Source of the DNA: Anaerobacillus sp. CMMVII
GTDB lineage: Bacteria; Bacillota; Bacilli; Bacillales; Anaerobacillaceae
Reading direction: 5' to 3'
DNA length: 64,000 nucleotides
Assembly (NCBI RefSeq): GCF_025377685.1
Contig: NZ_JACEHK010000013.1
Span: 1-64,000 of the forward strand
The position numbers were made by a program, and so were the translations under genes. Of the stretch, positions 57,852-64,000 are shown piece by piece; within the stretch, counting starts at the first letter, position 1; every line of letters begins with the position of its first letter. The notes under the pieces were generated by a model that worked only from the letters and a program-made list of their open reading frames with translations, did not search any database and was not told the origin of the DNA.

Positions 57852-60151
57852 ATGAATCAGATAAACGTGAGAGTTTCGGTACGAAATTTAGTAGAGTTTG
57901 TGATGATGAGCGGTAGTATTGAAATGGGTGCTGGTGGTGCACATATTTTAGAAGAAGGCACAAAAACGCACCAGCGTTTACAACAAAATCGAGAAGACAA
58001 TTACCAAAAGGAAGTAACGTTATCACAAGAGTTTGAACGAAATGGTTTTATTGTTACTGTTCATGGCAGATGTGACGGCATTATTAGAACTGAAAATGGG
58101 GTCACAATTGAGGAGATCAAATCAACATCTAGACCTCTAGTTACTATAAAGAAGAGGATCGACCGACGTACTGGGCTCAAGCGAAAGTGTATGCCTACAT
58201 CTATGCCGCACAACATAACTTGGATCAGATCGATATCCATCTTGTTTATGCTAGTAGGCAAAACACAGATACTGTTACGTTTAAACAATCGTATACAAAA
58301 GAGGACTTAGATTTTTTTATTGAAGAACTTTTAGCGGATTACCTTAAATTTCAGGAAATTTTGTTCGACCAAAGAACCGCCCGCCAAGTAAGCATTCCGG
58401 CCTTATCCTTTCCTTTTTCTTCGTACCGTAACAGACAGCGTGATCTTGTGAAAGCAGTATACAAAACAATTTCTGAAAAAAAGCGCTTGTTTGCGAAGGC
58501 TTCTACTGGGATTGGGAAAACAATCTCAACCATTTTTCCGGCTGTAAAAGCTGTGGGGGAAGGGAAGGCAGAACGGATCCTCTATGTAACAGCAAAAACG
58601 ATTACAAGACAAGTAGCTGAAGAGGCTTTTCAATTATTAAATACGAAGGGTCTAGTTTGGCGAACGGTGACAATCACTGCGAAGGAAAAAGTTTGCTTTC
58701 AAGATGAAGTCAACTGTTCTAAAGACCATTGTTCTTATTCAGACGGTTATTATGATCGATTAAAGGAAGGGTTAAAAGACATTTTAACGAAAGAACAAAT
58801 CGTTGACCGACAAACCATCGAGTCCTATGCGAAAAAGCATTCACTCTGCCCATTTGAATTTTCATTAGATGTTGCGTTACATGCAGACGCAGTGATCTGT
58901 GATTATAATTACTTTTTTGATCCAAGAGTGAAAATGCAGCGTTGGAGCGAGCTCCATAAAGATACGGTGTTACTAATCGATGAAGCTCATAATTTAGTTG
59001 ATCGGGCTAGAGCCATGTACTCTGCTTCGGTTGCGAAATCTAGCTTTTTAGAGGTAAGTAGGCTGGTAAAAGGAAAAAATCAGGAACTTTACCAACAGAC
59101 AAAAAAAGTGAATGATCTGCTTTTGGAGTGGAAGAAGGAATTACTGGAGAAGAATCAATTCGATTTTCTCGAGTTACCAGAACATGTAGTTTCAGTCGTA
59201 GAGGACTTTTTAGATTTAGGTGATCGGTGGCTATCTACTTCGGGCAATCACCTCGAAGACTATTACGGAAGTGTGAAAGATCTTTTTTACGAGGCACAGG
59301 CTTTTTGTAGGGTGGCTAGTTTATATGATGATCATTTCCGCACGATGGTTACGGTTCAAAAAAGTGAAGTTCAAGTTAAGCTATTATGCTTAGATCCTTC
59401 TAGACTAATTCGTAGCGCGACAAAAAAGACGAAAGCGACGATCTTTTTTTCGGCTACGTTACATCCACTCGGATATTTTCAAACCGTGTTAGGTGGAGAA
59501 GATGTTGATTATTTTCAAGATATCCCTTCACCGTTTGATGAAAAAAACGTCGAGGTTTTAGTTAGTCCAATATCCACGAAGTATAACGACCGTCCTTCAT
59601 CGGTTGAAAAAATTATTTCAGTCATAAAAGAGCAGCTACATCAGCGTACAGGTAATTTTCTTGTTTTTTTTCCGTCTTATGAATACTTATCACAAGTGCT
59701 TGCAGAGTATCAAGATGACGCTATGGATGCGAACGTTGAGTTGTTTGTTCAAGAACAAATGATGACGGAGGAAGAAAGGGAAGGATTTTTAGCTAAGTTC
59801 CAACCCTTATTAACAGGGGTGAGAATTGGTTTCGCCGTTTTAGGTGGTATTTTCGCTGAGGGAGTAGACCTACGCGGTGATCGGTTGAATGGTGTTTGTA
59901 TTGTCGGAGTAGGTTTGCCTAGGATTTCAGATGAACAAGATATTATGAAGCAGTTCTATTCTTCGCAAGGCTACAATGGATTTGATTTTGCGTATGTTTA
60001 TCCTGGTATGAATAAAGTTCAGCAGGCTGGTGGAAGGTTGATCCGTTCGGAAGAAGATGAAGGAGTGATCATCCTCATGGACGACCGCTATTTGTCACCA
60101 AAATATCGAAACCTATTACCAAGCGAGTGGCGTAATTTTAGAAGGATTTGA
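57852..60151 (+). pseudogene. Nuclease-helicase fusion (Cas4-like domain + DinG/XPD helicase), frameshifted
   Basis: The first frame (ATG 57852) is the N-terminal PD-(D/E)XK domain: VRNLVEFVMMSGSIEMGAGG, then GRCDGIIRTENGVTIEEIKS (the DxnEIK motif). A one-base change near 58128-58142 moves the reading to the second frame, which continues YWAQAKVYAYIYAAQHNLDQ and runs to 60151. It carries Walker A KASTGIGKTIST, the FeS cysteines of XPD-type helicases (VCFQDEVNCSKDHC, later SLCPFEF), DEAH box LLIDEAHNLVDR, FSATLHPL and GVCIVGVGLPRISDEQDIMK. Restored, it has about 766 residues. Such enzymes are DNA repair helicases of the YoaA/DinG class with an added nuclease domain. Confidence 0.85.
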
Positions 60152-60155
60152 GAGA

Positions 60156-60210
60156 GGGGGGTCTGACCCCCAGTGCTTTAAAGCTTTAAAGGAGCGGGGG
60201 TCAGACCCCC
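60156..60210. repeat. Dispersed palindromic repeat family C, complete palindrome
   Basis: GGGGGGTCTGACCCCCAGTG, then CTTTAAAGCTTTAAAGGAGC and GGGGGTCAGACCCCC. The two outer blocks are inverted copies. It starts five bases after the helicase stop codon. Confidence 0.88.
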
Positions 60211-60232
60211 AATAAAGAAGAGATGGTGCGTT

Positions 60233-60886
60233 ATGAAATTTGAAATTGAAGGTAACATCATCGATTGTGATGTTCAATATGGAAAGAGAAAGAAGATTGC
60301 GATTCAAATCAGTTCGACGGGATTTATAACTGTGAAAGCGCCTAGAGAGACAAGTGAAGAAATGCTTAGAAGTGCTATTGAAAAGCAAGGGAAATGGATC
60401 CTAGACAAATTGCAGAAAATTAAGGATGCACGTGAAGCTCCAAAAACAAGGGAGTATCATGATCAAGGGAAGTTTTTGTATCTTGGTAAAGAGTACCTTC
60501 TTCATCAGTTAATTGATCATAGTGATTTGGGAGAAAAAGATCTAAAAAAAGCTCTTAAAAAATTCTATATTTCTAGCTGTAAGAAGATTGTCGGTGAACG
60601 GATCAAGATCTATCAAAAACAACTAGGAGTAAAGCCGAAATCTGTTGAAATCATAGAGTCGAAAGTCAAATGGGGCAGCTGTAGTTGGGATAAAAAAATA
60701 AGTATTAATTATCAATTAGCCATGGCGCCAATCGATGTAATAGATTATGTCATCATCCATGAACTATGTCATATTCTTCATATGAACCATGATCGCTCGT
60801 TTTGGAGGCGTGTGGGAAGTCTTGTTCCAGATTATAAAAAGAAGGAAGAATATTTAGCAAGACATGGGCAGTCTATGACGGTGTGA
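60233..60886 (+). CDS. YgjP/SprT-like zinc metalloprotease
   Basis: This 217-residue protein has the YgjP (DUF45) layout: an N-terminal beta domain KIAIQISSTGFITVKAPRET, then a helical region, KWGSCSWDKKISINYQLAMA, and the zinc motif HELCHILHMNHDRSFW. WGSC-H-HELxH is the family signature. The proteins are presumed cytoplasmic metallopeptidases; a substrate is not known. The start ATG has a weak ribosome-binding site (AGAAGAGATGG). It follows the helicase closely, with only a family C repeat between, and may be co-transcribed with it. Confidence 0.9.
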   Translation: MKFEIEGNIIDCDVQYGKRKKIAIQISSTGFITVKAPRETSEEMLRSAIEKQGKWILDKLQKIKDAREAPKTREYHDQGKFLYLGKEYLLHQLIDHSDLGEKDLKKALKKFYISSCKKIVGERIKIYQKQLGVKPKSVEIIESKVKWGSCSWDKKISINYQLAMAPIDVIDYVIIHELCHILHMNHDRSFWRRVGSLVPDYKKKEEYLARHGQSMTV

Positions 60887-60916
60887 TAATTAGCATAATT
60901 TAGGGAAAAGATTAAG

Positions 60917-60950
60917 GAACTAAACGCTACTAAGCTTTAGTTCTTTTTTT
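60917..60950 (+). terminator. Terminator after the YgjP-like gene
   Basis: GAACTAAA pairs with TTTAGTTC around an 11-base loop, followed by seven T. Confidence 0.9.
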
Positions 60951-61140
60951 CTACACTTTTTAGTAAGCTTTTTTTGATACTAGCTTCAAAATGAGGCTTG
61001 GTAGATAAAATAGTAGGGAATGTTATCTTAGCCAACACAATCGAATAACAGTTCGTGAAATAAAAGTATTAATATCAGTGGTATTAAAATTAAGATCCGA
61101 AACCAAAAAAGAAATAGAATTAGTAGAATTCATGGGACAA

Positions 61141-61170
61141 ACCAATAACAAAATTCAATTTGTTATTGGT
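61141..61170. repeat. Perfect 12-bp inverted repeat
   Basis: ACCAATAACAAA pairs with TTTGTTATTGGT around ATTCAA. The region 60951-61389 has no certain gene. A 37-codon open stretch (LRSETKKEIELVEFMGQTNN) crosses this hairpin and may be a remnant. Confidence 0.6.
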
Positions 61171-61389
61171 TACTTATTTGTAATTTAAGAAAAATGTGGA
61201 TTCTATTATTAAACATTGATGTTGATCTACAGGCAGTTGTTATGATGTGGCTTGCATTATCGCGGAGTCGACAAACAAGAAACTCTCTTATAGAAAATTA
61301 TTTTACTATAAAACTATTTGTGATAAATGTCTTTAATAGATATAATAACTAGGTAACTTTTTTGTATTTTCACTTAAGGGAGTGAGATT

Positions 61390-62447
61390 TTGAATATATT
61401 AATTACAGGAGCATCCGGATTTTTAGGCTCTACACTAGCAAAACAATTACTTGAAGACAAACATAATGTCTATTTACTAGTCCGAAATAATAAGAAGTTA
61501 AACAATTTCATTAATATAAATCAAGATCATAAACAACGGATCACAATCCTTGAAGGCGAGTTAACAGAAGCGGAATTGGGTTTAAATTCTAAAATGTTAA
61601 ATAGTTTAGTTGGAAAGATTGATGTCGTTTATCATACAGCTGCCTTTTTATCATTTGATGAAGGTAAAAGAGAACAAATTTTTCAAGTAAATGTTAACGG
61701 TACAAGAAATGTTCTTGAGGTAGCAGAAAAGATCGGTGTAAATAAATTCGTCCATGTAAGTACTGCCTATACCTTAGGGGTTCAAGAGAATGGACTCGAA
61801 CAACTGTACCCGATAGATGGTACCTTTACTAATGATTATGAAGAAAGTAAATGTAAGGCTGAACACCTAGTTATGTCTTATCAAGATAAGTTCGCAGTCA
61901 CTATTATGAGACCTGCTATTATTATCGGTGATTCGAAAACTGGAGAAGCGAGCACAACCTTTGGATTATATGGGATCCTTAGAGCTATTGAACTACTAAA
62001 GAAAAAAGTATAAAAGCTGGTCATCAAAACAAAACGTACCGATTATTAGTAAATAAGGATGCTGTTTCAAACCTTGTTCCAATAGATTACGTTGTAAAAG
62101 TACTCACTTTAGCTCTAAAATATGGTCAGAAAAGTACTGTATACAATATAACGAATCCAAATCCACCATCAAACGGGTTGGTTTTTGAAACTATCACGAA
62201 GAGTTTAGAGTTTCAGATGGTGAAGATCGCACCGTATAAACACTTGGATTTATTAACAGATGAAGAATTGATTTTCAACAAACCGCTTCAAGTATTCTCT
62301 CAATACCTAAATTGTTCTAAGTCATTTCAAGATGAAAATACAACCAGATTGTTGTTAGAAGGAAACGAAAGCTTATTAAACATGAATGCTGAAATGCTTT
62401 CAAGGATTATTACTGGGTTTTTAGAACGAAATATGATCAAGGTGTAG
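61390..62447 (+). pseudogene. NAD-dependent epimerase/reductase-like SDR, single-base frameshift
   Basis: TTG 61390 follows GGGAGTG. The first frame gives the Rossmann motif ILITGASGFLGSTLAKQLLE, HTAAFLSFDEGKREQIFQVN, VSTAYTLGV and IMRPAIIIGDSKTGEASTTF. It stops at 62013 after LLKKKV. One base change in the A6 run at 62001-62006 continues the protein as SIKAGHQNKTYRLLVNKDAV and NLVPIDYVVKVLTLALKYGQ to 62447. The restored protein of about 352 residues resembles the NAD_binding_4 (thioester reductase/male sterility) class of extended SDRs. Weak coding-like sequence continues to 62545. The substrate is unknown. Confidence 0.82.
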
Positions 62448-62548
62448 TTCTTTCCCACCGTGTGAAGAAATTATGCCCCGAGAATTTGGTGTTACAGGTT
62501 TAGAGGACCTATTTGTAAATCAACACTCAATACGAAAACTTTCTTATG

Positions 62549-62595
62549 AAAAAGGACCATTTACGTGGAAACTATCGCGTAATGAGTCCTTTTTT
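62549..62595 (+). terminator. Long terminator hairpin
   Basis: AAAAAGGACCATTTACG pairs with CGCGTAATGAGTCCTTTTTT (a few mismatches) around a 12-base loop. It lies 100 bases past the epimerase-like gene. Confidence 0.8.
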
Positions 62596-62606
62596 GTATA
62601 CCTCAT

Positions 62607-62698
62607 TGGGGTCTTACCCCCGAGGCTTTAAAGCTTTAAAGCGCTGGGGGTCAAAGCGCTGGGGGTCAGACCCCCAATCCGTTAAAGCTTTAAAGCGT
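62607..62698. repeat. Dispersed repeat family C, rearranged copy
   Basis: GGGGTCTTACCCCCGAGGCT, TTAAAGCTTTAAAGCGCTGG, then the 16-base stretch GGGGTCAAAGCGCTGG and a further GGGGGTCAGACCCCC and TTAAAGCTTTAAAGCG. The core AAAGCGCTGGGGGTCA is duplicated in tandem. Apart from this, 62699-62974 holds no gene. Confidence 0.82.
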
Positions 62699-62974
62699 CG
62701 ATGGAACCTGAATATAGATCTGACTACGAAGATTCACTTTCATCAACATGAAAATAGTATAGTTTTCTTAGTAATCTATAGGAACACCTCAAATATTTTT
62801 GAATTATGTACTAGATGATTTATCGCTTAATTTTTTTGGATTTTTTTAAAGAAATATTATGAAACTACTCTAGCATCCGTCCAATTTACAATGAGAATAT
62901 ACTTTTGTCGTTTCAATTTCTCTTTAGCAGCATTTACTAGTAATAGTTCGATAGAAAGGGAATTGGAGGTTTTT

Positions 62975-64000
62975 ATGAAAACGGACAAAAAGCTTTTTAC
63001 TATTCTAGCAAAAAATCAGTCGAGTGCTATCCCAGTTGTCATTGTATTAAAAGATAGTGCGAGGTCATGTAAGGTTGAAGATTATTGCCGCCTTCATCCA
63101 CATGACCAATTTGGTCATTCTTTATCTTCCATTAAAATGATCACGGGTAGATACTCAAAAGCAACAATACAAAGTTTACAACGCCATCAACAAGTTAAAT
63201 TTATTTGTTATGATCACTCAGTGCAAGCACTATTAGACAAAGCGACTCCAGCCATTGGCGCGCACAATGTCCATCGACAACAAGGGATAACTGGGAAGGG
63301 TGTAGGGATAGCAGTTCTTGATACTGGTGTTTATCCTCATGTAGATCTAACAAGACCCACAAATCGAATTGTCGCCTTTAAGGATTTAATTAATAATAGG
63401 TTGCAACCTTATGATGATAATGGACATGGCACACATGTTGCAGGTTGTGCAGCAGGGAATGGTATTAGTTCAGGTGGGACTTATCTAGGACCGGCCCCTG
63501 ACGCTAATATTATTGGTGTTAAAGTGTTAAATGACCAAGGGTCGGGGAGTATATCTACCGTTATAGCAGGTATAGATTGGGTTATTGAAAATCGTGACCG
63601 CTATCGAATTAGGATTATAAATTTGTCGCTCGGAACACGACCAACAACCTCTTATCGAAATGACCCTCTAACCCAAGCGTGTAGAAAAGCTTGGAGAAAC
63701 GGTATCGTTGTTGTTGCGTCTGCAGGAAATACGGGTCCTAATGGATCGATTGTAACTCCAGGAATAGAACCATCCATTATCACGGTTGGTGCTTCGGATA
63801 ATAATTCTAATGATATTAGTGACCATCGTTTAGCTAGTTTTAGTAGTCGGCCGCCTACGGTCGATACCTTAATAAAGCCTGATGTAATTGTACCCGGACA
63901 AAATATCACTAGTCTATTAGCACCAAATTCAACACTTTCCGATCGTGATTTACAGGCAAATAACTATTTGCAATTATCTGGTACATCAATGTCAGCTGGA
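62975..64000 (+). CDS. Subtilisin-family serine protease (AprX-like), 3' end outside window
   Basis: The frame is open from ATG 62975 (TTGGAGGT five bases before) to the last base, 342 codons. After a propeptide-like N-terminal domain without signal peptide (residues 1-95) the S8 catalytic domain follows: Asp in GIAVLDTGVYPHVDL, His in DNGHGTHVAGCAAGNG, the oxyanion region VVVASAGNTGPNG and Ser in LSGTSMSAG near the window edge. The lack of an export signal and the QGITGKGVGIAVLDTG lead fit the AprX group of intracellular or leaderless subtilases. The catalytic residues are intact. The total length cannot be told; AprX has about 440 residues. Confidence 0.93.
   Translation, partial: MKTDKKLFTILAKNQSSAIPVVIVLKDSARSCKVEDYCRLHPHDQFGHSLSSIKMITGRYSKATIQSLQRHQQVKFICYDHSVQALLDKATPAIGAHNVHRQQGITGKGVGIAVLDTGVYPHVDLTRPTNRIVAFKDLINNRLQPYDDNGHGTHVAGCAAGNGISSGGTYLGPAPDANIIGVKVLNDQGSGSISTVIAGIDWVIENRDRYRIRIINLSLGTRPTTSYRNDPLTQACRKAWRNGIVVVASAGNTGPNGSIVTPGIEPSIITVGASDNNSNDISDHRLASFSSRPPTVDTLIKPDVIVPGQNITSLLAPNSTLSDRDLQANNYLQLSGTSMSAG

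Noticed and set aside
61067-61190. Open stretch LRSETKKEIELVEFMGQTNN as a small gene
   Set aside because: No start codon with a ribosome-binding site, and it runs through a perfect inverted repeat; kept only as a note in the repeat entry.
62546-62818. 90-codon open frame after the epimerase-like gene
   Set aside because: It reads through a terminator hairpin and repeat C, so the translation is an artefact of the repeats.
1-64000. tRNA, rRNA or T-box leaders
   Set aside because: Scanning the gene-free regions showed no tRNA-like cloverleaf motifs, no rRNA sequence and no T-box core; the only riboswitch recognised is the SAM-I element.

Overview
This window is low-GC Firmicutes DNA, very probably from an aerobic or facultative endospore-forming Bacillaceae. 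The grounds are AGGAGG-type ribosome-binding sites, a perfect Bacillus-type LexA box, a CcpA cre site, a SAM-I riboswitch, DUF3231/DUF2935/DUF1659/DUF2922/YvrJ proteins, HelD, a KinB-like 5TM histidine kinase, Mqo and an AprX-like subtilase. The gene set and repeat types recall Anaerobacillus-like genomes, but the genus is a guess. I saw no rRNA, tRNA or CRISPR array.

Layout. (1) 0-20 kb is accessory-looking. It holds small membrane proteins, a frameshifted DUF3231 gene, a beta-lactamase-fold hydrolase, an SOS-controlled dinD, helD, a protein phosphatase whose catalytic cysteine codon is TGA, a GH43 glycosidase, a CPBP protease operon, an EamA exporter and a broken LysR gene. Copies of one dispersed repeat (family A) and decayed gene fragments lie between them. 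(2) 19.8-25 kb carries a clpP paralogue in an operon with a sigma factor, a solo TnpB insertion element, and a DUF1659-DUF2922-YvrJ operon that shares a promoter-like motif with the sigma operon. (3) 25-41 kb has an ABC exporter, DUF2935, DUF2200, a ParA-like ATPase with an unknown partner, a coiled-coil protein, a STAND NTPase with TPRs, a SAM riboswitch in front of a broken small gene, a BenE transporter, a dCache protein with a truncated GGDEF domain, Mqo, and tubby-like and SRPBCC proteins. (4) 41-50.4 kb is a coherent sugar (probably xylose-type) uptake and sensing locus: a binding lipoprotein, ATPase and permease behind a cre-overlapped promoter, then a membrane-anchored binding protein, a LytS-like kinase, a YesN-like regulator and a second binding lipoprotein. 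(5) 50.5-64 kb holds small proteins, a decayed sigma/anti-sigma locus, an SDR enzyme, a nuclease-helicase fusion, a YgjP-like metalloprotease, a frameshifted epimerase-like gene and the start of a subtilase that runs off the window.

Repeats are spatially sorted. Family A occurs only at 1.8-18.3 kb. The palindromic family B (core GGGGACGGTTCT) occurs at least 15 times, all at 25.2-53.6 kb, usually right after a stop codon. Family C (core GGGGGTCAGACCCCC) occurs at 23.4-62.7 kb.

At least eight otherwise intact genes carry single-base frameshifts, several in homopolymers, so either reads were not fully polished or decay is ongoing. The TGA in the phosphatase is different in kind: it is an in-frame substitution exactly at the catalytic cysteine, followed by a hairpin with an AGGUA loop. 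That makes a selenocysteine phosphatase the most interesting hypothesis in the window, with a simple nonsense mutation as the main alternative.
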